Positions 33,277 through 45,569 of a stretch of DNA of 64,000 bases are shown here, in pieces. Under the pieces are notes generated by a model. That model was not told the DNA's origin and did not search any database. It saw nothing but the letters and a program-made list of their open reading frames with translations. The position numbers and the translations under genes are program-made. Numbering within the stretch: position 1 is the stretch's first letter; each line of letters begins with the position of its first letter. This DNA is from Urophycis tenuis (lineage: Eukaryota > Chordata > Actinopteri > Gadiformes > Phycidae): contig JAXIVH010000096.1 of NCBI GenBank assembly GCA_036785325.1, positions 645,151 through 709,150 on the forward strand. The letters run 5' to 3'.

Positions 33277-35954
33277 GGAAAATGGTTTGGCCCAAACTGG
33301 GCCAATTAGTGGCAGCAGGTAGCCTGGCTGACGCGTCCACATCTCGATGAGATGGTGGTCTGGGAACTAGGTGTGCATTTTCTCGTATTTGAGGCGTGGT
33401 TTACGAATGCCTAGAGCCGTTTATTGGGCGCTACGAATGTCTATCAAATGGCGTCTGGTTCTTCACATGCTGCTTTGCGCGCGATTCATAGCCAATTGCT
33501 ACTAAAAATTAGCTACTAAAATTAAATTAATTGCTACAAAAGCTACTTAATACACTTTCTAAAGCTGCATCGAACGGTAACGTTGTGTCCGCTGCCATGT
33601 TGGATTAACACGCTACAAGCTTCGGTGTCGTGCATATACGTCGTCATCGTATTGCTGCCCCCCCCCCCCCCGTTCTGTGATTAGTTCCCTAACTCAGGGG
33701 AAAATAAGGGCGGTGGTTTCCAGGCTGTCTTTGCAGTGAGAATGAAATCGCGCGCAAAGCAGCATGGGAATTCCCAGGCTAGGCAGCAGGTGTTTCCTGA
33801 CACCATATTTAAAGCCCTCAGCCCAACCCTGACTCTTTTAGTCTGCAGTACAGAGCCATGGTGAGAGGAGAGACTGTGAGTATGTGTTGTTGTGTTGTTT
33901 CTTGAATAAAGTGCTTGAATATGTTGTATGCTTGAATGTTTGCTGTTCATACACTATCCATCAATGCGCGCTATTGATAGGCAGTTAAACAGAAAGGGAC
34001 AGTGGTCAAACTGTCACACAAGTCTGAGAAGTGCAGCGTGAGTGATGTGCTGGTGTCCACCTGTATCAAAGCTGCTGTTGAGACTTTATAGTCTCCCTTG
34101 ACATCTGCACTGAATGATTGGCTAGCAGTTGTGTACTGTACGTGGGACCATGGGTATCTTGAAGGTTTGCAGTGAGCAGCTCTGCATTTCCATCATTACT
34201 ACTAGCCATTTAGTGTGTCTGCCTCCCTAGGTGGTTATGACTTGTGTGTTATGACTCAGTGGTGTTGGAGTGTTCTTTTCAACTTTGTGTGTGTTTTTTT
34301 GTAGGCCCCGCTGTGCTGAGTACGTAGAAGATCCAGCGTTAGCAAGGGTCTGTCTCTTGAGAGATGTGGTGCCCCTCTGCACCCCAGCCGGCCATGCAGT
34401 GGAAGTGCACTGGCAGTTGGCGGTCTATGGGTGGCATGTAAAGCAACTCTTATAGAGCTGTAGAGATGGAAACGCCTACTACTTCGGTTTGTGACAATGA
34501 CTTGATGTGGAATATGTTTGTGAATGTGTTGTCCCACTGACTGTTTGTTGCCTGCTGTGTTCTCTCCCTCCATTCTCCTCAGTCTCTACTCTGCTTACCT
34601 AGGGCCCAGGATGCAGAGGACCTGAAGGAATGTGTGGTATGACTGGAGAGGTCACAGGAGGTTTGTGTTTTGTCTTAGGTCCCCATGAAAGAGCCCTTAG
34701 GGAGGGAGGTGTTACAAACCTGGCTTCATCTTTAGCATCTCAAACACCTCCCCTAATGTGCTGCATCGTCATTTGCCTTTTTTTACAGTTTAATTTCCCT
34801 ACTGTATCCCTCTTTTATTCTTTAGGCTGTGGTGGTAGCAGAGAGGAATTATTAGTTAATTGGTCACACCTGCCTAGATGTGCAGAGTCTATGGGGAGCT
34901 CCCTGGCTCTCTGTTTTTGTTGTTGTTGTTGTTGTTCACACATGCACACTTTACATCTTTATACACACCACCATGTTGTCTTGTACTGCTGTTTCTTATT
35001 ACATTGCCAAACCATTTAATAAATTATTTTATTTATTGAAAACCTAAATTTGTGTCAGCCTCCCTTTTATGTTGCAGTCTCATCAGCCGGGCTGTAACAC
35101 CTGACAATTGTTTTCTTGAATGCAGTTGGTTGCCTTGTATATTTTGCACTAATTGACCAAACTTGCTTATTTATTATTTAAAAAAGAGTCAAGGCACTCG
35201 TTGATTTGTATTTGTGATTTTATTTGTCATGATACATGCTTGTATTGTATGTGACAGTCTTAAAACAGTTACGTTTTTTGTCATGATACATGCTTGCATA
35301 TAAATACATGCTTGTGTAGTATGTGAAAGCCTTAAAACAATTAATTTATAGTATGTGGAAGTCTTAAAATAATATCAGTGATTGTGTTGTGGAGCTAGGT
35401 TGTCACCTTTGTCTCAAAAATAAAATAAAATGGATACTAACAGAATGAATGGCCACCAGCTAACTAGCACATTCCAACACCAAATGTTTGACAGATCTTT
35501 GACAATCCAGGTAAGTGATGTAGGCTAGTGCCAGTAAATCTTACGATTCCAATATCATAGCTGATGCGTAGTGTATGGCTAATTTTATGCAAAAAAAAAT
35601 AAATTCAACTACTCCATGACCTTGCGTTATGTAACGTGTGCTAACATTGTATGCTAACATGATCGAACTCTTTCCCTCCAAAAATAAAAACGATATAAAT
35701 AACTGATTAAATTGTCACACCGCCACTCTCCATACCAAATTGACATTAACTTATATACAGTAAATGTAAAAGCAGTTTAAAAGTGCACAGAAATTGTTTC
35801 ATATTTTAATATTTACCGTGTTATACAGTATTAGCTGCTGCCTGTCCCATAGGAGAACTGACTGCGCGGGGATTGTTTTGGAACTATGACAGTGTACATG
35901 AACCACGTGATCGTGTGGCGGCGAGATCAATCAGTGTCGTAACTCTCTTTTTCT
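33277..35954. other. Mostly unassigned sequence with a P-element fragment
   Basis: No convincing gene. 34705-34835 resembles the P element at 30930-31140: shared words are tcaaacacctcccctaat and gtatccctcttttattctttag, in the same strand sense. A (TTG)n run is at 34916-34935 and a C run at 33659-33672. The remainder is AT-rich. Confidence 0.5.
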
Positions 35955-38134
35955 ATGGCTCTGATCCGCCCGTCCTCGTCACCTGCTGGAGCCGGATTCT
36001 TCTTCGTGAAGAAAAAGGACGGGTCATTAAGACCATGCATTGATTACAGCCCTTTAAATGACATTACAATTAAGAATTGTTATCCACTCCCGTTAATGTC
36101 TTCGGTGTTTGACCAGCTTCAGCAGGCCACAGTCTTCACTAAGCTTGACCTATGTAATGCTTATCATCTCGTTCAGATTAGGGAGGGGGACGAATGGAAA
36201 ACTGGGTTTAATACACCAAGCGGTCATTACGAGTATTTGGTCATGCCCTTCGGTCTCACGAATGCCCCTGCCGTATTCCAGGCCATGATCAATGATGTGC
36301 TCAGAGATATCCTTGATCAGTTCGTCTTTGTGTACATAGATGACATATTAATTTACTCACCGGACTTAGAAACTCACAGACACCATGTCAGCCTGGTCCT
36401 TAAGCGTCTGTTAGACAACCACCTGTATGTCAAGGCGGAAAAGAGTGATTTTCATGCCAACACCATCTCCTTCCTGGGCTTCATCGTAGCCCCCGGAAAG
36501 GTGCAGATGGATCCGGCTAAAGTAACCACGGTGGCCGAGTGGCCTACGCCTGATAGCCGCAAGAAGGTTCAGCAATTATTGGGGTTTGCGAACTTCTATA
36601 GGCGGTTTATCAGAGGCTTTAGCGCGATAGCTGTCCCTCTCCACTCTCTCACCTCTCCCCAGGTTCGATTCAACTGGGCCCCAGAAGTGGAGGAGGCGTT
36701 CCAGACCCTCAAGCGTTGCTTCACCTCTGTGCCCATCCTCACACTGCCAGATCCACAGCGTCAATTCGTGGTGGAGGTGGACGCTTCTAATGAGGGGATT
36801 GGGGGGGTTCTTTCTCAGCGGTCAGAGGTGGATGGTAAGATGCACCCCTGCGCCTTTTTGTCACAGCGGTTGAGTTCTGCTGAAAGGAACTATGAAGTTG
36901 GCAACCAGGAGCTGCTGGCGGTCAAGGTCGCCTTGGAGGAGTGGAGACACTGGCTGGAGGGGGCACAACATCCGTTCATCGTGTGGACCGATCACAAGAA
37001 TCTCGAGTACATTAAACGAGCCAAGAGACTCAATTCACGTCAGGCCAGGTGGGCATTGTTTTTTAACCGTTTTCGCTTCACGTTGTCTTACAGGCCGGGG
37101 TCCCGGAACGTCAAACTGGACGCCCTGTCACGTATCTACGACTCCGAGCCTGTTGCCAAGGAACCAGAACACATCCTCCCACTGAATCGTGTGGTTGGAG
37201 TGGTTACTTGGCAGATAGAACAAGAGGTGAAGCAAGCGACCGGTGAGACGCCCCCACCTAGTGGGTGCCCAGAACATCGTCTATTTGTCCCTGTGGACTT
37301 GCGCCCACAGGTAATTCATTGGGCTCACACCTCGCTGCTCACCTGCCATCCGGGAGTTCGGAGAACCATGTTCGCCATCTCCCAACGGTTCTGGTGGCCA
37401 TCCATGGAGTCGGGGGTTCAGGAGTACATCGAGGCATGTTGGGTCTGTGCCCGCAACAAGACATCCTCCGGGCCACGCATGGGACTCCTGCAACCTCTGC
37501 CCATCCCCTCCAGACCGTGGTCGGACATATCTATGGACTTCGTCACGGGGCTCCCGGTCTCGAAAGGTAACACCACGGTCCTGACCGTGGTGGATCGTTT
37601 TTCTAAAATGGCCCATTTCATTGCCCTACCCAAGCTGCCTTCAGCTAAAGAGACTGCTCAGATCATGATACAGGATATTTTTAGACTCCATGGTTACCCG
37701 AAGGACATCGTGTCAGACCGGGGGCCCCAGTTCATCTCCCGGTTCTGGAGGGAATTTTGTCGGCTCATTGGCGCCACAGCAAGTCTGACATCAGGGAGGC
37801 CAACGGCCAGACCGAACGCCTCAAGTAACAGCTGGAAACCGGCCTCCGATGCCTGGTGTCCCAGAACCCGACATCGTGGAGCACCCACCTGGTCAGGGTG
37901 GAATATGCCCACAATTCGCTGCCCACCTCTGCCACAGGTTTGTCCCCCTTCAAGTGCACCTATGGCTACCAGCCTCCTGTGTTTGCGGACACTGAGCCAG
38001 AAGTGTCAGTTCCCTCCACCCACGCCCTGGTTCGCCACTGCCACCGCATCTGGTCTGCCGCCCGTCAAGTGCTCATCCGACAGGGGGATAGAGTAAAGAA
38101 GGCAGCGGACCGAAAGCACCGTCCTGCACCCAAG
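35955..38134 (+). pseudogene. Gypsy pol: RT, RNase H, integrase (first part)
   Basis: RT motifs: FFFVKKKDGSLRPCIDY, FTKLDLCNAYHLVQIREGDE, VMPFGLTNAPAVFQ and the active site FVYIDDILIYS. RNase H: FVVEVDASNEGIGGVL, NQELLAVK, VWTDHKNLEYI. Integrase: the HHCC zinc region (HTSLLTCHPGVRR, EACWVCARNK), SMDFVTGLP (first Asp), VSDRGPQF (second Asp). Near 37795 bases are missing and the frame changes before ANGQTERLK (catalytic Glu); a TAA follows at 37828. The second frame then runs to KHRPAPK at 38134. The upstream protease and gag are missing, so this was already a truncated copy. Confidence 0.9.
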
Positions 38135-38169
38135 CTGATCCTTACTCCTCGAGGAACAACCACCGTAGG

Positions 38170-38805
38170 ATGCTGCAGGAGGCCGTCACCCGACGCTCAG
38201 GAGGTCTTCCGTGGGCTGAGCCTCCTCGCCCCGGTTCGCCCGCGACCTTCCAGCCTCCGTCCTCAACGCAGACGGAGATGCCGTCATCTCGGCGTCCCCT
38301 TCTCTCCCCGACCACATTAATAGTTGGGGACTCCATAATCAGAAACACCAGTTTCTTCAACGCAGCTACACACTGCCTCCCTGGAGCCACGGTCCCGGTC
38401 ATACTCGACAAGCTCCCGGGGCTGCTGTGCTCACTCCCATCCTCTGTTTACCGACTGATTGTCCATGTGGGGACAAACGACACGGCTTGTCAGCAATCTG
38501 AATTGACCAAAAAGGATTTTAATAACCTTTTTAACGTGTTAAGTAGTTGTGGAAAGTCTGCTTTTATTTCTGGTCCGATCCCGACACTGTCCCGTGGAGT
38601 AGGGCGTTTCAGCAGGATTCTCAGTCTCCACACTTGGCTCCAGTCCGCCTGCAGAGCTCACAATATAGGTTTTATCGACAATTTTAATCTGTTTTGGAAT
38701 CGTTCCCCTCTTTTCAAAACGGATGGAGTCCACCCAAACAGGCAGGGTAGCCGAATGCTGGCGGCCAATTTTCAGCATGCTGGTCAGTCCTCTCCATGCG
38801 ACTGA
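38170..38805 (+). pseudogene. LINE ORF1, 5'-truncated, intact SGNH esterase domain
   Basis: From about residue 40 of this frame the esterase blocks are LIVGDSI (Ser), IVHVGTND (Asn), and DGVHPN (Asp and His). All four SGNH catalytic-type positions are present, unlike the copy at 522-1859 where GDS is changed. The PHD/coiled-coil N-terminus is missing because of the 5' truncation. In CR1/L2 LINEs this esterase accompanies ORF1; its exact role in retrotransposition is not settled. Confidence 0.8.
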
Positions 38806-39066
38806 CTATTTACATCACACACCCCCTTACCGGAACCTCCATCTCCGTCTATGTTGTTACCTCAGGGTACTCAATTCCCAGCTAGCTCCCCCCATCGGCC
38901 TCGTTTGTCATTACCCCTCTCACCGGACACTTTACCCATACAAACCATTAATACAGATAGGGCCTACCGTCCACACATTTTTAAAGGCGGTGTGTGCACT
39001 GGAAACCTCCGCCGGCTGCCTCGTGCTTCTGCCTGCTCTGCTGCTGTTCTACCTTCCCCAGTCAAG

Positions 39067-39683
39067 ATGGTCCTGATCAATGCACGGTCTATTGGAAACA
39101 AGTCATTTATCCTCAATGACTTGTTTTGTAATGAAACTATGGACTTTATGTTTCTGACTGAAACATGGCAGCAAAATATGGATTACTCTCACCTGATCGA
39201 GCTTTGTCCTGTAGACTGCTCTTTTATCAGTACACCCCGGCTAACGGGCCGGGGTGGTGGACTTGCCGTTGTCTTTAAGAACAGTTTCACATGCCAGCTG
39301 GTAAGCACTGATCTCTACTCGTTTGAACTACAACTGACTAAAGTTGGCCGGCTAAAGCCGTTTTATTGTGTTTTAATCTATCGACCTCCTGATCCAGCAG
39401 GCCAGTTTTTATCCGAGTTCACTGACTTTCTGACCTCTATTATTAAGCTGGACAAAGTGTTATTAGTTGGTGATTTTAACTTGCACATCAATGACGTCAC
39501 TAATTGTGTAGCCACTGAATTTATTAATATTACAGAATCTTTTCATTTCAAGCAACATGTTTCCGGCGCCACTCACAGGGGTGGTCATACCTTGGACCTT
39601 GTTTTTTCTCTGGGTCTAGATATTGATCATATCCGTTGTGAGAACCTACTGATCAGTAATCATAAATGTATTTTCTTTGATCT
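39067..39683 (+). pseudogene. LINE ORF2: APE endonuclease
   Basis: Motifs are MVLINARSIGNKS, FMFLTETWQQ (Glu), GRGGGLAVVFK, FYCVLIYRPP, LLVGDFNLHI (Asp/Asn) and THRGGHTLDLVFS. The final block reads ISNHKCIFF where APE enzymes have S-D-H, so the last catalytic Asp is Asn. The frame is cut at 39683 by the Gmr1 LTR and continues at 46189. Confidence 0.85.
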
Positions 39684-40439
39684 TGTTACGCCCCCTGATG
39701 GCTCGGAGTGGGAAGGCGCAACATAAGGCAACAGGTTTGGGTTGGTGATGGTGTAATCACACAAAATCCAGGAAACCGTTGTACAATTAAAGAAAGTATT
39801 TATTTACAAGTAGTAACACAGGGAACAACGAGGACTACAGTGGCACCAAAGAAATGAAAAGAACATAACCCCACCCCCCATTTTACAGGTGGGTGGTGCA
39901 CACTCTTACCTAAGGTTTCTAACAAAAGATAAATCTACGTGAATGTAATATGTAGACCCCAGGGTATCTTACCTATCCTCGAAGTCCCTGTGAACCCAAC
40001 AAAATAATTAACAAGAGACAAAAAAATAACTAAAGTAGGCTGTTAACAGTAAATAATATAACAAAGGGGAAATAACTCAGGCTTAAACAAAAGGGTCAAT
40101 GAACGGACAAAACAAGCCACAAAACTGTCAAAGATTAACAAGATCTCTACCACAGCTCACAGCTCGCAACCCAACACAACACCAACTGTCTCTCTCTTCT
40201 CCAGGAAACAAACAAGGGACTATATAAAGGGGACTGGCTGATTGAAGATCTGGATCAGGTGTAGATAAATGATTGGATTGGATGATAGGTGTGCACATCT
40301 GTGAAGTGGGAGAATGGAACCAGGAGGGGGAGACAAAACAGCAACACAAACCAACACCACAAAACAGAACACAATACATACCACAAGACATGTACAACAT
40401 GCATACATAAAAGACATACAGAACACTGTATACGTAACA
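39684..40439 (-). mobile_element. Gmr1-like 3' LTR
   Basis: It is 756 bp and runs TGTTACG...CGTAACA in either direction. It has about 170 bp (around 39988-40155) that the other LTR lacks, and it lacks a segment of about 22 bp (gctgagcacccaaaagtacag) found there. Otherwise the two are almost identical. Confidence 0.92.
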
Positions 40440-40450
40440 CTCCCCCCCAT
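40440..40450 (-). promoter_or_regulatory. Polypurine tract of the Gmr1-like element
   Basis: The minus strand reads ATGGGGGGGAG immediately before the 3' LTR, which is the expected place for plus-strand priming. Confidence 0.85.
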
Positions 40451-40545
40451 AAAGAGTCAGCCCATGGCTTACGATACCTCAAGCCATCCCGTAAACACCA
40501 AAATCAATAATAAATAAACCCCTAGTAACCACTTACAAACCATAG

Positions 40546-43500
40546 TTACGCTCGAGAGAGAGCGTCCGCAAACACATTCTCTGTGCCCTTTTTGTGGCGG
40601 ATCACCAGGTTGTAATTCTGCAAAAACAAAGACCAACGCATTAAACGTTGATTGTGGTTGTGCATGCGATGCAGAAACACCAGCGGATTGTGATCCGTGT
40701 AGATCGACACAGGCTCCGCACTAGACCCAACGTAAACTTCAAAGAATTGGAGCGCAAGCAGTAAAGCCAACGTCTCCTGCTCAATCGTGGAGTAGCGCAT
40801 CTGGCTACTGTTAAACTTCTTTGAAAAGAATCCTACTGGGTGAACCAAACCCTCAGAATCCATCTGAGTTAAAACTGCACCAGCACCAATGCCGCTAGCA
40901 TCGACTTCAACAGAAAATGGTTTATTAAAATCAGGAGCACTAAGTACTGGTGCATTAGAGAGGAGTGCTTCGCAACTTTCAAAGGCGATTTGACACCTAT
41001 CGGACCATACAAAAGGCACTAAAGGACTGATCAAGTCAGTCAGTGGGGCTGCAACTGCCGAGAAGTTCCTGCAGAAACCTCGGTAGTAACCGGTCATTCC
41101 GAGAAATCGGCGTAACTCCCGCCGAGTGGTGGGTACTGGGTAAGATGCAATCGCTGCGACTTTGGCCTCCAAGGGACGCACTTGGCCTCCGCCCACCTGC
41201 TTACCCAATTAAGTCACAGTCGCCTTTCCAAACTCACATTTTGCCAGATTCAGGGTCAGGGACGCATCTGCCAGTCGCTGAAACACAGTTCTTAAAGATT
41301 CCACATGAGCAGACCACTCTGACGAATGTATTATCACATCATCCAAATACGCGGTACAGTAAGGCACCCCACTAAAAACAATATTCACCAACCTTTGGAA
41401 CGTGGCCGGCGCGTTTCTCATTCCGAAAGCCATCACGGAATACTGTAGGAAGTTATCCGGGGTCACAAAAGCACTGATAGCAGAAGCCCGAGGTGAAAGG
41501 GGAACTTGCCAGTAACCCTCCAAGAGATCTAGCTTCGTGAGATAGCGAGCTGATCCTATCGTATCCACGCTATCATCAATGTGGGGCATAGGAAAGGAAT
41601 CAGGCACAGTAACATGATTTACCTTCTGATAATCCGTACAGAATCTGACAGTAGCGTCAGGCTTCGATACCAACAAGCATGGAGAACTCCATGGACTTGA
41701 ACTGGGCTGTGCTAAATTATGCTCCAATAAATAGTCAACCCCTTTTCTCATTAGAGCTCTCTTGAACGCATTTACTCTGTATGGGTGCTGTGTAATAGGC
41801 CTGGACTCACCCACATCGATGTCGTGCGTCAGCACTGTAGTGCGGGTAGGCACATCTCCAAACAGACAGGGAAACTCAGAAATTAGGTGGAGTAGGTCAG
41901 CTTCCTGCTCCTTGCTTAAATGTGGCATTAAGGATGGAAGTTTCTGTAACATTTCTGAATTTGATAACCGGGGGGTCTGTGGCTGGGCATTGCGCAAACT
42001 CAGGCCATCCTCATCACTCACTGTGAGAGAAGTAGCGGAATTCACAGCTACTGACACCGCAGCCGCAACAGTTGCTTTGAGAGGCGCACTGCGTGTCTCC
42101 GGTTGTACATCGGCGCTAGGATAATAACACTTCAACATATTAGTGTGACACACTCTGCTTTTCTGTCTTCTGTCAGGGGTTCTGACAACATAGTCAGTAG
42201 CACTCAATTTATTTTCAATAGTGTACGGTCCTGAAAAACGAGCACTCATGGAATTACCAGGAATTGGCAGTAACACTAAAACCAGGTCACCTGGATGCAG
42301 AGAACGCGGCATTGCTTTCTTGTCGAAATGCCGCTTCATACCCTACTGTGCAACAGAGAGACTCTCCCTAGCCATAAGGCAAGCATCGTGCAGTCGCTCT
42401 CGAAAGCGACTCACGTAAGACAGCACGTTTCGCTGGGTGGGCGAACTCTCGCCTGCCATCTGATCCTTTAAAACTCCTAAAGGGCCTCTCACGATGTGAC
42501 CAAATACCAGCTCTGCTGGACTAAAACCCAGTGACTCTTGCACTATGTCTCTAACCGCAAATAGAGCGAGGGGGACACCCTCATCCCATTCTCTACCGCT
42601 CTCCATAACATATTTGCGCAATACAGATTTAAATGTCTGATGCCATCTTTCAAGTGCCCCCTGCGACTCCGGGTGATAAGCACTAGAGGTCCTATGTGTT
42701 ATCGACAGTGATGCTAACGACTGCTTAAATATTCCAGAAAGGAAATTGGTACCTTGATCGGTTTGCACTATCCTAGGGAGGCCGAATGATCAGGGCCTTA
42801 ACTACAGACTGTGATGTTATTCTCCTAAGAGGGATAGCTTCAGGGTACCTGGTAGCTACACACATGATGGTTAACAAGAACTGGTTACCAGATTTTGTTT
42901 TTGGCAGAGGACCAACGCAATCAACTAACACATGCTCAAACGGATCCCCTATAGCCGGGATCGGATGGAGCGGGGCAGGCTTAATAACCTGATTAGGCTT
43001 CCCAGTAATCTGACAAATGTGACACGTACGGCAGAATTTAGACACATCACGCTTTAAACCGGGCCAGAAGAAATGTCGCAACACTCGGTCATAGGTCTTT
43101 GTAATACCTAGATGACCCGACCAGAGATTTTCATGAGCCAAGGATAAAACAGACTGTCGGAACTGTGTGGGCACAACAATTTGAACAACCTTATTCCACT
43201 CATTCTCAAAATCAGCGCGAGGTTTCCACCTCCGCATCAGGAGATCATTCTCCACAAAATAAACCACATCTGTATTTTTACCTTTCTCAGGAGCTAGAGC
43301 AGCAGCAAAACAGTTGGCTAAAGTAACGTCTTCATTCTGAGCAGCAATAAGACTTTTTCGACTCATGGGTAACCTGAAATTCTCTGTATCGCACTGCATC
43401 TTAAGATGGACACTCGGCTCAACAGTAGCCTTAGTTAACACAGGTGGTGAAACAGTTTGGTCAGTCAACTCAGTCGCGAACAGGGTATCAGACAAATCAA

Positions 43501-44029
43501 CTGCTTCATCCAAACTACGTGCTTGAGCACGGGTGACCGCACACACAGGGGACACTTCTGGGAAGTCTTGAGCCAGCACATCAGGCTGCAAAATCTCAGG
43601 ACGTTCCAGAACTTCTAGGACTGGCATAACTTTGCCACCAGCGATGTCATTCCCTAGCCGAAAGGTGACACCTCTGACAGGCAAAGACGGGCGCACGCCC
43701 ACTTTAAACACTCCATTTGCCAAGTCACAAGCTAGATGTACCTGATGGAGTGGTACAGACACAAAGCCCATCTCAATGCCTTGTACCAGAACACTAGATC
43801 CACTTAAAGTGTCATCGGAAAAAGGTAAAACATTGGACAATATAAAAGACTGCGCTGCTCCAGTATCTCTTAATATGCGCACAGGGCATTGGTTCAACGC
43901 ATTTGCGCTGAGGGAAACCAGGCCGTCCAACATAAAGGGTGCGTAACAGGGTTCCAAAGTGTCACCCTCCATCTCCGGGGTTACTGACACTGGACCCACC
44001 AAAGTTTGCACTAAACCGACCACTTTTGG
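40546..44029 (-). pseudogene. Gmr1-like pol: protease, integrase, RT, RNase H
   Basis: Pol continues in the gag frame. Protease: ILRDTGAAQSF. Integrase: HENLWSGHLG and CRTCHIC (HHCC), VLVDCVGPLP (Asp), then a frame break near 42785, QTDQGTNF (Asp) and GALERWHQ (Glu), and a C-terminal SH3-like block (HPGDLVLVLLPIPG). RT: LTKLDLLEGYWQVPLS, VMAFGMRNAPATFQRL, CTAYLDDVIIHS. RNase H: VEVDASGIGAGAVLTQ, YSTIEQETLAL, IYTDHNPLVF, ending VFADALSRA. In-frame stops are at 42343-42345 and 41209-41211. Damage is light, so the copy is fairly young. Confidence 0.9.
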
Positions 44030-45445
44030 TCATTTGTTTGGCTGTGACAGTTTGCGCTTTAACATAAAACAATCAGCCTTGATATGTCCGAATTGGTGAC
44101 AGTAATAACACTCCCGTTCCTCAGGAGAGCGGGGACGGAATGGACGTGTCGGACTGGACTGCATTCTGGCCGAGGCAGAAGGGGTAAAAACTCTACTCTC
44201 ACTTCTGGGAGTTCCAAATGTTTGCTTGTGTGTTAAAACAAATTTGTCAGCCAACACAGCAGCTTGCGCTAACATCTCCACTTTCTGTTCATTCAGATAA
44301 GTCACCAACCGATCAGGCAAACTATTCTTAAACTCTTTGAGCAGAATTAGCTGGGACAGAGATTCAAAATCAGTCACGTTGCTCGCCTTGCGCCATCTCT
44401 TAAACAGAGTCTCTTTCTCATGGGCAAACTCCACAAATGTTTTACCAGGCATTTTTTTTAAAGTTCGAAATTTTTGTCTATATGCCTCAGGCACTAATTC
44501 ATAGGCACGAAGTACAGCGGTCTTAAGTGCTTCATAAGACAAACTATCCTCTATATACAGAGAAGCTAAAATCTCTTGGGCTTTACCCGTTAGTTTACAC
44601 TGCAACAGACCAGCTATTGCCCAGACCTCTTTAGGCCATTTCAGTGACGTGGCAACTCGCTCAAAAGCATTAAAATACGAGTCTACTTCAGTCTCCCGAA
44701 ATTGAGGTACTAAGCGTACATTTCTGCTCACATCAAACCCGTCCACAGCCGTGTAGAGATCAGTATTTACTGACCTATTAGAACCCTGAGATTGAGCTGT
44801 ACTAACAGCTTTAGCAGCAGCTTCTAATTCTAGGCGCTTTAAATTCACCTCTTTTTCTGCTGCTATTTCTAGCTGTATCCTACGATAAGAGGTGTCTGCC
44901 TCTATTTCTAATTCCATTTTCCTAATAGCCAAACGGTGACTATACTCAGCATTTCTCTGCTTCTCTTGTGCCTCAAATTCCAAACGTGCCAAGCGCACTC
45001 TATGGCGGGCATCATCGCTTATCCTTGGAAATGATAGCGGAGAAAATTGGGGTACAGTGCGAGGAGGGGGAGGAGTGAGAGGAGGCTTAAGCTCCAAATT
45101 AGAGACCCCATCTAAAGGAACCGCCTCAACCTCAACCAACCCTCCCTGAGCTACATCAACCAGCCCTACCTCAGCTACCTCTTCCTTCGTGATGTCCTCT
45201 GTACTAGAAGTCAACACAGGGGTCGGAATAGCAGGCACACTAGCAGTTGCAGCACTGCCCGTACCAAGCACCTTATTATGCACCAGCATACCCACCACAG
45301 CTTCTTTCAGTTCAGCTTTTCTTAAATTATGTGAAACAGTAAACTCAAAGTGTGCCGCTATGGTATACAAATCTTTTTTTCTGCAGCGGTCAATCTGCTC
45401 CACAGAAGGATCACTGAGAAACCCCTCAATATCAAAAGTGGCCAT
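44030..45445 (-). CDS. Gmr1-like gag with SCAN-like domain and CCHC knuckle
   Basis: The likely start is ATG 45443-45445 (MATFDIEGFLSDPS); the open frame further upstream only reads the leader. The N-terminal part is SAP-like (LYTIAAHFEFTVSHNLRKAELK), followed by a Pro-rich stretch and a long charged coiled coil (RLEFEAQEKQRNAEYSHRL). A capsid/SCAN-like region follows (VDSYFNAFERVATSLKWP, YRQKFRTLKKMPGKTFVEFA, LILLKEFKNSLPDRL). The end has a CX2CX4HX4C knuckle (CYYCHQFGHIKADC). The frame is intact and ends at TGA 44030-44032. The next in-frame codons belong to pol, so pol may be reached by readthrough. Confidence 0.88.
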   Translation of the reverse strand: MATFDIEGFLSDPSVEQIDRCRKKDLYTIAAHFEFTVSHNLRKAELKEAVVGMLVHNKVLGTGSAATASVPAIPTPVLTSSTEDITKEEVAEVGLVDVAQGGLVEVEAVPLDGVSNLELKPPLTPPPPRTVPQFSPLSFPRISDDARHRVRLARLEFEAQEKQRNAEYSHRLAIRKMELEIEADTSYRRIQLEIAAEKEVNLKRLELEAAAKAVSTAQSQGSNRSVNTDLYTAVDGFDVSRNVRLVPQFRETEVDSYFNAFERVATSLKWPKEVWAIAGLLQCKLTGKAQEILASLYIEDSLSYEALKTAVLRAYELVPEAYRQKFRTLKKMPGKTFVEFAHEKETLFKRWRKASNVTDFESLSQLILLKEFKNSLPDRLVTYLNEQKVEMLAQAAVLADKFVLTHKQTFGTPRSESRVFTPSASARMQSSPTRPFRPRSPEERECYYCHQFGHIKADCFMLKRKLSQPNK

Positions 45446-45546
45446 ATTGCCCAAAGTCCTAAGCCAAACCAACACTACAAGCCTAATTGACGTGTGCACT
45501 ACACACCAACACTTACCAAAGCAGTTGCTTTGTAGGATCAAAAAAG

Positions 45547-45564
45547 ATCCCGGACGAGCCCCCA
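45547..45564 (-). promoter_or_regulatory. tRNA-Pro primer binding site
   Basis: The minus strand reads TGGGGGCTCGTCCGGGAT, complementary to the 3' end of tRNA-Pro, five bases inside the 5' LTR. This site primes minus-strand cDNA synthesis. All 18 bases fit the classical Pro primer site. Confidence 0.9.
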
Positions 45565-45569
45565 ATTTA

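Noticed and set aside
34300..34470. Possible exon or SINE after a gtaggcccc sequence
   Set aside because: No tRNA-like promoter boxes, no tail, no protein similarity that I could support.
36892..37959. Several 60-110-codon frames inside Gypsy pol
   Set aside because: Shadow frames of the RT/RNase H/integrase reading frame.
40128..40517. Short open frames repeated at 40128-40517 and 45907-46244
   Set aside because: They are the same LTR read twice; no coding role.
45547..45564. tRNA-Pro gene
   Set aside because: Only the 18-base primer complement is present; no cloverleaf, so it is a primer binding site.
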